A stretch of 64,000 nucleotides of DNA, taken from positions 1-64,000 of the forward strand of contig NZ_CP020919.1 of assembly GCF_003076475.1 (NCBI RefSeq), written 5' to 3'. How positions within the stretch are numbered: the stretch's first letter is position 1; every line of letters begins with the position of its first letter. This stretch comes from Flavobacterium kingsejongi. GTDB taxonomy: Bacteria; Bacteroidota; Bacteroidia; Flavobacteriales; Flavobacteriaceae. The notes below the pieces were generated by a model. The model saw nothing but the letters and a program-made list of their open reading frames with translations. It had not been told where the DNA came from and made no database searches. Made by a program: the position numbers and the translations under genes. This document shows positions 16,778 to 25,605 of this stretch, one piece after another.

Positions 16778-18754
16778 CTATTTCTTGGCCTGCATGGTTT
16801 GTTTTACACGTTCAAAAACGGGTCTTTCCACCTGAATTGTCGCTTCTTTCTTTAAATCTCCTACCCAATTTTCTTCCAGGAATTGCTGGTAATCATTGAT
16901 TACTTTTCCTCTGGTTTCCTCGAGTGTCTTTGGTCCTGCCGGTAGTATCTTATTGATTTTGGCCACAAAATAGTATTCTCCTTCTTTTACCACATCCGAC
17001 ACTCCGGTTTTAGGTTTTAGATTTTTCGGCAACGCGTGATTTCCTTCTTCAAAAACGCCTGAATTGATCATTACATTTACCTTATCTGTAGCATCCAGTT
17101 CTTTTTTAATAAATTCGGCCGTTTTATTTTGTTTCAATAATTTGCGGGCTTTCTTGATTACTGCTTCATCTGTAGAAGACGCAATGATAACATCCTCTCT
17201 CATTTTCCATTGATAATTCGCAGCATGCTCCTTATAAAAATTCGCAAGTCCTATTGTATCTGTTTTTGCTTTTTCCCAGATTTCCTTTTCCATTAATTCA
17301 AATAACAACAGTCCATCACGGTATTCTTCCATCACAGCATTGAACTCAGGATATTCATTTTCGAGATTTTCATTATAATAGATGTTCAATTGCTGATCGA
17401 CAAACTTATCATACAACTGACCTATCAATTTACTAAGGGGTTTCAGTGTACTTTTAGCAATTTGTTCATTTTTAAGAAAAGCTACAAAGACAGTTCCGTT
17501 AATTTGCTTGTCCTGAATGGTTACTAATGGCTTCGCATATTCTGCGGGATCACCTGGCATTTTCCATTCGTCGCCATAAAAAGAATCGGTGATTGCTTTT
17601 GAAATTTTAGCGTACAACCCGGGATTTGTCACAACTTTATATTTCTTACGCAATGTCTCGTTCAGAGAATTGGTAATCAGTCGGGAGCGATCATCTTTAC
17701 GCACTTTATTTTCTAAATCTTTTTCAGCTTCTTCCAATGTTTTTACCGGATGTTTTTCTATCAGTTTAACGATATGCCATCCAAACTGGCTTTCAAAAGG
17801 CTTGCTGTAGCTATTAGGAACTGTTAGCCCAAATGCCACCTGCTCAAATTCTTCAGAGCTGAGCTGTCCGGAACCAAAACGTGATAAAAGTCCGCCTTCG
17901 GGAGCAGAAGACCGATCTTCAGAAAACTGACGCGCCAGATCTTCAAATTTTTCACCCTGATTTAATTTTTGGTAGATATCATCAATGGTGCTTTTTGCTT
18001 TTTCAGCTGTAGTCGTCGGATTATTAGCCGGCTTCATAATCATGATATGGCTCACGGTAACTTCGCCACGATTATCACGTATGTCTTCTACCTTAATAAT
18101 ATGATAGCCAAAACGTGTTCGTACCGGTTGTGATATCCCCTCTTTTTTGGTTTTATAGGCAGCACTTTCAAAAGGATATACCATTCTAAAAGCGGAGAAA
18201 TATCCTAATTCGCCTTTATTATCTTTCGCAGACGGGTCCTGTGAATGCTTCACTGCCAGATCTTCAAATTTCTCTCCGTTAACGGCACGTTTCCGTAGGT
18301 CTGAAATTTCTTTAAAAGCTTTAAGAGTATCTGCCGGAGCCGCATTTTCATCTACCAGAATCAGAATGTGCGCTGCTTTAATTTCTTTAAGCGATCGATT
18401 GTAGCCTTCCTCAATAAGTTCTTTGGTAACTTTCGTATCGGTCACATAATCTTTAGAAAGTTGTGTCCTGTAGGATGCCAGCTCAGCCTGGTATTGTGGG
18501 TTATTTTGCAAACTAAGTTTGTTTGCTTTATTAATTTTTAGCTTATAGGCTATAAAAAGATCGAGGTAATGATTGATGTCTTTTTGGGATTCGTCCTTAA
18601 CAAGATCTAAATTCTTATTATAAACCCGGGTAAATTCATCAGTATAATAGGGTTTGTTATCTATGGTAAATAAAACTTCTTTTTTACTTTCCTGGGCATA
18701 AGCCGCTATATTCAAGGATATTGCCAAACCAAAGAACAACTGTTTTATTTTCAT
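16778..18754 (-). CDS. Periplasmic peptidylprolyl isomerase with two parvulin domains
   Basis: The ATG at 18754 opens a signal peptide (MKIKQLFFGLAISLNIAAYAQ); the longer frame upstream adds a Cys-rich stretch without family character. The 658-residue protein carries two tandem parvulin domains, about 125-225 (KAAHILILVDENA to YHIIKVEDI) and 230-335 (VSHIMIMKPAN to WHIVKLIEK), followed by a long C-terminal part with further PPIase-like residues. It is the first gene of the three-foldase operon, 2 bases before the lipoprotein gene. The likely role is outer-membrane protein folding. Confidence 0.9.
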   Translation of the reverse strand: MKIKQLFFGLAISLNIAAYAQESKKEVLFTIDNKPYYTDEFTRVYNKNLDLVKDESQKDINHYLDLFIAYKLKINKANKLSLQNNPQYQAELASYRTQLSKDYVTDTKVTKELIEEGYNRSLKEIKAAHILILVDENAAPADTLKAFKEISDLRKRAVNGEKFEDLAVKHSQDPSAKDNKGELGYFSAFRMVYPFESAAYKTKKEGISQPVRTRFGYHIIKVEDIRDNRGEVTVSHIMIMKPANNPTTTAEKAKSTIDDIYQKLNQGEKFEDLARQFSEDRSSAPEGGLLSRFGSGQLSSEEFEQVAFGLTVPNSYSKPFESQFGWHIVKLIEKHPVKTLEEAEKDLENKVRKDDRSRLITNSLNETLRKKYKVVTNPGLYAKISKAITDSFYGDEWKMPGDPAEYAKPLVTIQDKQINGTVFVAFLKNEQIAKSTLKPLSKLIGQLYDKFVDQQLNIYYNENLENEYPEFNAVMEEYRDGLLLFELMEKEIWEKAKTDTIGLANFYKEHAANYQWKMREDVIIASSTDEAVIKKARKLLKQNKTAEFIKKELDATDKVNVMINSGVFEEGNHALPKNLKPKTGVSDVVKEGEYYFVAKINKILPAGPKTLEETRGKVINDYQQFLEENWVGDLKKEATIQVERPVFERVKQTMQAKK

Positions 18755-19092
18755 CAGTATAAATTTATCTTTTACTTTAAAATTAATAGTTAGAGTATCC
18801 CTTTCATAAACGCAATAGCAACCCAATTATTTGCAATCAACAAAAATAACAATTCGAAAACATTATACAACTATACGGCATCGTATTAACAAAAAATTAT
18901 ACAGCAGCTGAATGCAAGCTATTTATAGGCTAAAAGGCGCATCTAAACGAAGTAAGCAGGCCAGCCGCTATTGTAAATATGATACCTGGGTTTAAAATTT
19001 GAAACCCCCACACTTTCAGCATCCCAAATCACTGAAGTAATGGATTTCTGAAATAATAAATGTATTTTTGCACTCGTTATAAAAAATATGCC
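18755..19092. other. Divergent spacer between the foldase operon and prfC
   Basis: The 338 bases hold the promoters of both units. A clear -7 element for prfC is at 19063-19070. No open frame of note or RNA gene was seen. Confidence 0.5.
19063..19070 (+). promoter_or_regulatory. -7 element of the prfC promoter
   Basis: TATTTTTG matches TAnnTTTG exactly and lies 22 bases before the chosen start codon. No good TTTG is at the expected distance upstream. Confidence 0.45.
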
Positions 19093-20682
19093 ATGACATT
19101 TATTGAAGAAATAAATAGAAGAAGAACTTTCGGGATTATTTCCCACCCGGATGCCGGTAAAACAACGCTTACAGAAAAACTGCTTCTATTTGGAGGTGCT
19201 ATTCAGGAAGCGGGTGCGGTAAAAAACAATAAGATCAAAAAAGGAGCTACGAGTGACTTTATGGAAATCGAACGCCAAAGAGGTATTTCGGTAGCCACCT
19301 CTGTATTGGCTTTTAATTATAAGGATAAGAAAATAAATATCCTGGATACGCCCGGGCACAAGGATTTTGCCGAAGATACCTTTAGAACCCTGACTGCTGT
19401 TGACAGTGTGATTGTCGTGATTGACGTTGCCAAAGGTGTCGAAGAACAGACGGAAAAGCTGGTAGAAGTATGCCGCATGCGTAATATTCCAATGATTGTT
19501 TTCATCAATAAACTGGATCGTGAAGGTAAAGATGCCTTTGACCTGATGGATGAAGTGGAACAAAAATTAGGATTAACAGTAACTCCCCTGAGTTTCCCAA
19601 TAGGAATGGGGTATGATTTCCAGGGAATTTATAATATCTGGGAAAAGAACATCAATATTTTTAGTGGCGATAGCCGAAAGAACATCGAAGAAACGATTGC
19701 TTTTTCTGATGTCCAAAATCCGGAGCTTGAAAAAATAATTGGCGAAAAACCAGCAGTACAACTGCGGGAAGAATTGGAACTGATTGATGAAGTATATCCT
19801 CCTTTTGATCGCGACGCTTACCTGGACGGAAAACTTCAGCCTGTATTTTTTGGTTCGGCACTTAATAATTTTGGTGTACGGGAATTGTTGGATTGCTTCG
19901 TACAGATCGCTCCATCACCACGCCCAAAAGAATCAGAAACCCGCCTGGTAGATCCAAAGGAAGAGAAAATGTCAGGATTTGTATTTAAAATCCATGCAAA
20001 TATGGATCCCAAACACCGTGACCGTCTGGCTTTTATAAAAATTGTTTCCGGTACATTCGAACGCAACAAACCATACATGCATGTTCGCCTGAACAAGAAC
20101 CTTAAATTCTCCAGCCCCAATGCCTTTTTCGCAGAGAAAAAAGAAATTGTAGACATCTCCTACCCTGGTGATATTGTAGGCTTGCACGATACCGGGAATT
20201 TTAAAATTGGCGATACCCTGACAGAAGGCGAAATCATGAGCTTTAAAGGCATCCCAAGCTTCTCACCGGAGCATTTCCGCTATATCAATAACGCAGATCC
20301 TATGAAAGCCAAACAACTGGAAAAAGGCGTGGATCAGTTAATGGACGAAGGTGTGGCCCAATTATTTACTTTGGAGATGAACAACCGTAAAGTAATCGGA
20401 ACGGTTGGTGCCCTTCAGTATGAGGTAATTCAGTACCGTCTGGAGCACGAATATGGCGCTAAATGTTCGTATGAGAACTTCCCGGTACATAAAGCGACCT
20501 GGGTAAAACCCAATGATCCTAAAAGTGCTGAATTTGCCGAATTCAAACGCATCAAACAAAAATTCCTCGCCAAAGACAAATATGGCCAATTGGTTTTCTT
20601 AGCGGATTCTGATTTTACCATCCAAATGACTCAAACCAAATATCCGAATGTAAAACTATTCTTTACTTCAGAATTTGATTAA
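19093..20682 (+). CDS. prfC: Peptide chain release factor 3
   Basis: RF3 is a translational GTPase that recycles RF1/RF2 from the ribosome after termination. The 529-residue protein shows the G1 motif SHPDAGKTTLTEK, G2/switch region RGISVATSV, G3 DTPGHKDF and G4 INKLDREG, followed by EF-G-like domains with VGALQYEVIQYRLEHEYG near the C-terminus. The ATG at 19093 (MTFIEEINRRRTFG) fits the family and the -7 element; the frame is open further up. It is a single-gene unit. Confidence 0.97.
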   Translation: MTFIEEINRRRTFGIISHPDAGKTTLTEKLLLFGGAIQEAGAVKNNKIKKGATSDFMEIERQRGISVATSVLAFNYKDKKINILDTPGHKDFAEDTFRTLTAVDSVIVVIDVAKGVEEQTEKLVEVCRMRNIPMIVFINKLDREGKDAFDLMDEVEQKLGLTVTPLSFPIGMGYDFQGIYNIWEKNINIFSGDSRKNIEETIAFSDVQNPELEKIIGEKPAVQLREELELIDEVYPPFDRDAYLDGKLQPVFFGSALNNFGVRELLDCFVQIAPSPRPKESETRLVDPKEEKMSGFVFKIHANMDPKHRDRLAFIKIVSGTFERNKPYMHVRLNKNLKFSSPNAFFAEKKEIVDISYPGDIVGLHDTGNFKIGDTLTEGEIMSFKGIPSFSPEHFRYINNADPMKAKQLEKGVDQLMDEGVAQLFTLEMNNRKVIGTVGALQYEVIQYRLEHEYGAKCSYENFPVHKATWVKPNDPKSAEFAEFKRIKQKFLAKDKYGQLVFLADSDFTIQMTQTKYPNVKLFFTSEFD

Positions 20683-20708
20683 ATACCATTTTCAATACGT
20701 TTAAAAGC

Positions 20709-20740
20709 GGCCCCTAATCAATTAGAGGCCTCTTTTTTTT
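20709..20740 (+). terminator. Terminator after prfC
   Basis: GGCCCCTAAT and ATTAGAGGCC form a 10-bp stem with one mismatch and a tiny loop, followed by a run of T. Confidence 0.8.
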
Positions 20741-20811
20741 GCTTACAGCACCAGAAAGCATGAACAACTATTCCACAACACTATTACAGATCAATTGATA
20801 CCAATAAAAAA

Positions 20812-20827
20812 GCCTCCCGAAGGAGGC
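20812..20827 (-). terminator. Terminator after the T9SS adhesin-like gene
   Basis: GCCTCC, CGAA loop, GGAGGC, extended by flanking A/T pairs. The A tract on the plus side becomes the U tract on the minus strand. Confidence 0.85.
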
Positions 20828-20851
20828 TTTTAATAATATAAATGCAAATTA

Positions 20852-23800
20852 TTATTTCTTCACCACTTTCACGGTTTGGATTTTTTGATCTGCTTTGAAT
20901 TGTATGATATACGTTCCGGAAGGAAGTCTACTCATATCAATTGCTGCAGTAGTCGCATTAGGAGCAACAGCAATTACGCGTTGTCCAATCATGTTATATA
21001 CTTCCACAGTGGTAATCTCGCTATTGTATGACACATTCAATACACTAACAACGGGATTCGGATAATATTTCAATTCTTTAATATCAAACGAATTTGTTTT
21101 TAATGTAACCGTAACTGTAACTGCAAAAGCTTGAATACTTGTACATCCATTTACAGTCTGAGTTGCATAATAAATAGCACCATTCACCAATACGGCATTT
21201 GGAGCCAACGGATTAACACCTATCTGAAGATCGGCTAATGAAGCGTACCAAAGTACATTCGTTCCTACTACAACCAAATCTTCAACCGTAGCATCTTCCG
21301 GCGCAACAGCACTGATAACCTGAGTAGATTCTCCTGTTGGAGCTGGTGTAGTTGTTACAGTAAGAGCAGCAGTTCCTGCTACAGCAGAACATCCTGCAGT
21401 ACTCATTCCATTAGCTGTAATTGTAGTAGATCCAGTAGGTTTAGCATACACTGAAATTGAAGGCGTACCACTTACATAAGGAATAGTCCCCGCGGCATCT
21501 GTGAATAAATCATTCGTTCCTGTAGAAGACCATGTAATAGGTGACATTGCATTATAACCAAATTTCACATTGAACCTTTTATTCGATGCAGACACGGCAG
21601 CTCCTGCGTCGATACCATAGCGATACAAAACAGTATTACCAGTTGTTTGCGTATAGAATGTTTCAGTGTTATACAATGAATCAATACCAATTTGCGATAC
21701 TTCTACCACAATATTAGAAATACCATCCCAAACATATGGAGTTGTAAATGTTATTGTATTCCAACCAATAGCATGAGTATAAGTAGCAGGGCCATACACT
21801 GTAGCAAGCCCGGTTGTTACAAAATTTGTATTTGGAAATACTGCATTAGTCGTTGTTCCAATTTTAACTGTGAAATTTGTATTATTCGCAGCACTTCCTA
21901 CACTTGTAATATTGTAAGCTATAGATAAAATTGGTCCGGCTGCAATTCCGGCTGCATTTAAATCAGCAGCAGTATAAATTGTTTGGTATACCAGTTTTGG
22001 CCTTCTGTTACAAAACGCAGTCAACTCTTCTGTCTCCGTTGTTTTAGTCGTAGCATTTCCAATCGCTGTAGGTGCTGGAGGCACTGCACCAGATGCAGTA
22101 AGCAATTGCACTGTTCCGGTACAAAGTTCTGCAGAAGATGGTGTTACAACTATAGGAGTTGGAATACCATTTACCACAACACTTACTGTGGCTGTAACTG
22201 TACAACCTGTAACAGTATCTGTCGCCGTAACAGTATAAGTTGTTGTCGCTGTAGGCGAAACCACCACTGAAGTTCCACTGCCAGCAGCATTACTCCATGC
22301 ATACGTATAGTTTGCATTAGCACTTGTTGCTGTTAAAGTAACTGTACTGCCAGCACAAATAGACGAAACAGATGAAGCAGCAGCAATTGCCACAGGAGCT
22401 GTAACAGTCAAAACAGCATTAGGATTTGTTGTCGCATTCCAAAAACCGTTATTCGAGGCACCATATCTAAAAGGACCTCCATTCAATTGAAATCTACTGG
22501 CAAAATAATAGGTTCCAGCAGGTAAGTTTGATAATGTAACTTTAAAGTCATCATTGTTTCCTACATTAGCAGTAAATGTCGCTGTAGTAAATGCTGTTTC
22601 CGGCCATGTAGACGGATCTGTATTTGTTGTAGAATATCCTATCCATGAAACCAAACCAGGAGCCTGACCAGCAGGATCTGTTACTCCAGCTTCATAAGCC
22701 TGTGCATGAACATCTACTGATTGACACGTTCCAATTGCAGATACCTGAGTTGCATTTACATTGAATGAAAATAAATTTGCTAAATCTACAGTATCCGTTG
22801 GGGTAATTTCTACTTTAAAATTATCTACCCCTAAATCATAAGAACTAAATCCTGCACTTGTAATTCCTTTTATAATGATATAAACAGAAGAACTTCCATT
22901 AAAAGTCGCTGGCACATCTATTAGGTAATTATACCATCCTGTAGCAGCTACCGTTGGTACTATAGTCGTTTTCGAATAAACCGAAAGCAATTGTGTTGCG
23001 CCAGTAAGTGATGGCGTTGTGTTAGCATATATTACATATTGATCTCCGACATCTGCAGATGCATGCCGATGCAAAAATACATTTACTCTGCTGGCAGCTG
23101 TTACTGAAGTATAACTTATCGGCATAGATACCAATAATGCTTCAGAGGAAGTATAATCTTTTTCCATAAAACCTGCTCCGGCATAAGGAGCCGTAATATC
23201 TCCACTTGAACCACTTATTTGTATCCAACTCTGAGTACCTGTCACAACAGAAGTATTCCAACATGATGGAATTCCTGCCGTATTAAATCCTTCTAAAACT
23301 GTAGGTAGTGCAACAGCATTACAAGGGGTACTAAAAGAAGAAACAGTCGTCCAAACGCTAAAAGCACCGAAACCACAATTAGATCTCACATAAAAAGAAT
23401 ATGCTGTAGTAGCAGTAAGACCTGTAAAGTTTTGAGAAAGGGTAGCTGTAGTTCCCCCAGAAACTAAACCAGTCGCACCACTTCCTGCAGCACCACTGGT
23501 ACGCAATTCATACTCGTACCCACCAGATGGAATAGGATTTGAGGCCGTCCAAGCTACTGTCCCTGAATTAGGAGTAATATTAGAAACAACTATTCCAGTA
23601 GGCACAGTACATGAAGCCAGTGTTTTAAAACTCCCTGTTGCTGAATATCCATTTCCGGTACCTGCTGCATTTGGAATATGAGAATAAATCGAACTCACAG
23701 CACCATTAGAGGCTTGTACCCTAACCTGATAACTCGTTAGCTCAGACAAACCTGTTAACGTAACTGAATTGGTCATAACTGGATTCCCACTCCAGTCAGT

Positions 23801-24778
23801 CCAGTCGCAACTCCCAGGTAATCGATACTGTACATTATATTGTGTAGCCCCTGTAGGAGCGGTCCAATTTACTGTAGCACTACTTGTCGTGATTCCTGTA
23901 GCCGCAGTAAATGTACGCACAGGGCCCTGATTAGCAGGAGTCCAGGTATAAGAAAGACCCGCTGGAATCTTTACAGCAACGTTATCTGTTCCTGAAAAAA
24001 GTAAAGTACTCGCATTACTAAACCCTGTAACCGCTTTTGACCAATCGCAAGTAGTATTAGATGGTACATTTAAGGCATATAAATTATTGACATTTGTTGC
24101 ATAATTAATGCTATTTCCCCTAATTCCAACTTGTGGAGTTGTACCGCTGGTAACAACACCTGGATTAGTATTAGTTCCATAAACAATATTTATAGCACCT
24201 GTCGCATAGGTAAGCCTAATCTGGAAATTCAGACGCTCTGAGGTTCTATTATAATAGTTAGCATGGTCTGAATATTGTACCACAAACTCAGCTCCTGTAT
24301 TCAAATAGCTGATTAGCGGCGTAGCGCCAGTAACAGTAGATGCTCCGGCATCCTGACCAAATGCAGCAATAGCCCCAGTAGTTGATTCTAATGTGGAAAG
24401 CGGTGCATATGTTGATGACGATGGAGCTACCCCGAATGTGATAAATCCATTAGTACTGATATAACATGTGGTTACATTTACCCCCCCAAAAGGAAATGTC
24501 CCTCCCATAGTTATTGCTGCCGAAACAGAATTGTCATAGGCTCCAGAGAACACAGTAGTACCTCCTGTGATAGGCACGTACGTATTACCTGTAGTAGCTG
24601 CGAATGAATAATTCGCAATATTTGTCTGTGCATTGATTTTAGCAGTAACGCTAAAAAACAGCACCAAAAGGAAAGCCAAAGAAACAACGTTTCTAAACTT
24701 TCCGAAATCATTAACCAACGCCTGACCGGATTTGTCAGAACGAAAGCCTGAAAGCCATCCTGTAAAAAGATGTTTCAT
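20852..24778 (-). CDS. Large secreted multidomain protein with type IX secretion tail
   Basis: The product is about 1308 residues from ATG 24778 (a second ATG at 24799 adds seven). A long signal region ends near FFSVTAKINAQ. Visible parts, in order: a beta-sandwich N-terminal domain with STNGFITFG; two fibronectin type III domains (VRTFTAATGITTSSATVNWT and CTVPTGIVVSNITPNSGTVAW); a choice-of-anchor J-like region (LEGFNTAGIPSCWNTS to YDLGVDNFKVEITP); an Ig-like repeat (SICAGSTVTLTATSANANYT to GCTVTATVSV); a further sandwich beginning RRPKLVYQTIYTAADLNAAG; and a T9SS type A sorting domain (KYYPNPVVSVLNVSY to IQTVKVVKK). It is likely exported by T9SS and exposed or released. Substrate binding or adhesion is inferred; no catalytic motif was recognised. 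Confidence 0.88.
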   Translation of the reverse strand: MKHLFTGWLSGFRSDKSGQALVNDFGKFRNVVSLAFLLVLFFSVTAKINAQTNIANYSFAATTGNTYVPITGGTTVFSGAYDNSVSAAITMGGTFPFGGVNVTTCYISTNGFITFGVAPSSSTYAPLSTLESTTGAIAAFGQDAGASTVTGATPLISYLNTGAEFVVQYSDHANYYNRTSERLNFQIRLTYATGAINIVYGTNTNPGVVTSGTTPQVGIRGNSINYATNVNNLYALNVPSNTTCDWSKAVTGFSNASTLLFSGTDNVAVKIPAGLSYTWTPANQGPVRTFTAATGITTSSATVNWTAPTGATQYNVQYRLPGSCDWTDWSGNPVMTNSVTLTGLSELTSYQVRVQASNGAVSSIYSHIPNAAGTGNGYSATGSFKTLASCTVPTGIVVSNITPNSGTVAWTASNPIPSGGYEYELRTSGAAGSGATGLVSGGTTATLSQNFTGLTATTAYSFYVRSNCGFGAFSVWTTVSSFSTPCNAVALPTVLEGFNTAGIPSCWNTSVVTGTQSWIQISGSSGDITAPYAGAGFMEKDYTSSEALLVSMPISYTSVTAASRVNVFLHRHASADVGDQYVIYANTTPSLTGATQLLSVYSKTTIVPTVAATGWYNYLIDVPATFNGSSSVYIIIKGITSAGFSSYDLGVDNFKVEITPTDTVDLANLFSFNVNATQVSAIGTCQSVDVHAQAYEAGVTDPAGQAPGLVSWIGYSTTNTDPSTWPETAFTTATFTANVGNNDDFKVTLSNLPAGTYYFASRFQLNGGPFRYGASNNGFWNATTNPNAVLTVTAPVAIAAASSVSSICAGSTVTLTATSANANYTYAWSNAAGSGTSVVVSPTATTTYTVTATDTVTGCTVTATVSVVVNGIPTPIVVTPSSAELCTGTVQLLTASGAVPPAPTAIGNATTKTTETEELTAFCNRRPKLVYQTIYTAADLNAAGIAAGPILSIAYNITSVGSAANNTNFTVKIGTTTNAVFPNTNFVTTGLATVYGPATYTHAIGWNTITFTTPYVWDGISNIVVEVSQIGIDSLYNTETFYTQTTGNTVLYRYGIDAGAAVSASNKRFNVKFGYNAMSPITWSSTGTNDLFTDAAGTIPYVSGTPSISVYAKPTGSTTITANGMSTAGCSAVAGTAALTVTTTPAPTGESTQVISAVAPEDATVEDLVVVGTNVLWYASLADLQIGVNPLAPNAVLVNGAIYYATQTVNGCTSIQAFAVTVTVTLKTNSFDIKELKYYPNPVVSVLNVSYNSEITTVEVYNMIGQRVIAVAPNATTAAIDMSRLPSGTYIIQFKADQKIQTVKVVKK

Positions 24779-24799
24779 AGTTTTGTAGTTTTTAATCAT

Positions 24800-25294
24800 A
24801 AATGAAAATTATTAGGTGAAATATTGAGGAAAAATATAACATATAATTAACATACAAGAATAAAAAACACAAAATAATTAACGTATCCGTAAAAAAAGCA
24901 ATTGAGAGATGAAGTATGATTGAAAATTTAAAATATTTGATAATAATTTAATAATCACCTTATATATGGCATTTTTTTTACACAAAACGCAATTAACACT
25001 TTTCATATAACACCATTCATTTGTTAAAAACAAAACACGAATACTACAATTATACACGAAGTTTACTGACAAATGCAACAATTTAAAAAAAATACAATTA
25101 ATTTACAGACCTGTTTATCCAGTAAAAGTAGCAAATCAAAAAAAGATATAATTAGACGCTGGTAAAATACAATATTTTCTTACTAAGAACACATTGATTT
25201 CAGTCGTAAGTATAAGGAATAGTTTCTCGTTAAACGTAGAATAAGGTTGTGTAAGAGCAAAAAAAAACCTCTCATTTCTGAGAGGCTTTTTGAA
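24800..25294. other. A/T-rich spacer upstream of the T9SS adhesin-like gene
   Basis: The 495 bases contain the DUF3467 terminator (25268-25285) and the presumed promoter of the adhesin-like gene. On the minus strand TTG, 18 bases and TATTTTTC near 24830-24860 form a loose promoter candidate. No gene or RNA was seen. Confidence 0.45.
25268..25285 (-). terminator. Terminator of the rpoBC-DUF3467 operon
   Basis: CCTCTCA, TTTC loop, TGAGAGG. On the minus strand the stem is followed by a long T run (nine A on the plus strand). It ends the long ribosomal-protein / RNA polymerase transcript. Confidence 0.88.
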
Positions 25295-25600
25295 TTATGC
25301 TTGTCCGGTAGGACCGAAGTTAAGCGGAATAGGAGGCTGTTCGGTATCTTTAATTTCACCATGGGCACTTTCGAAACGGTGTATGTTTTCTCCAATGGCT
25401 TTCAACAGTCTCTTAGCATGCTGAGGAGTAAGAACTATTCTTGATTTTACTTTCGCTTTGGGAATACCAGGCATGATACTCACAAAATCCAGTACAAATT
25501 CCGTAGCTGAATGGTTGATGATTGCCAGATTGGAATAAATCCCCTCTGCTGTCTTCTCATCCAGTTCGATATTAATTTGTTGTTGTTTAGAATCGCTCAT
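25295..25600 (-). CDS. DUF3467 domain protein
   Basis: This 101-residue protein matches the DUF3467 family (INIELDEKTAEGIYSNLAIINHSATEFVLDF and RIVLTPQHAKRLLKAIGENI). It starts 5 bases after the rpoC stop and is the last gene of the rpoB-rpoC transcript, a position it holds in many Bacteroidetes. Its biochemical role is not known; the link with RNA polymerase suggests a part in transcription, but that is inference from position only. The sequence is soluble with no signal peptide. Confidence 0.88.
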   Translation of the reverse strand: MSDSKQQQINIELDEKTAEGIYSNLAIINHSATEFVLDFVSIMPGIPKAKVKSRIVLTPQHAKRLLKAIGENIHRFESAHGEIKDTEQPPIPLNFGPTGQA

Positions 25601-25605
25601 AGTAA

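Noticed and set aside
20852..24778. Plus-strand frames rich in Cys and Ser inside the adhesin-like gene
   Set aside because: They are low-complexity mirror frames of the Thr/Ala/Val-rich coding strand with no start context.
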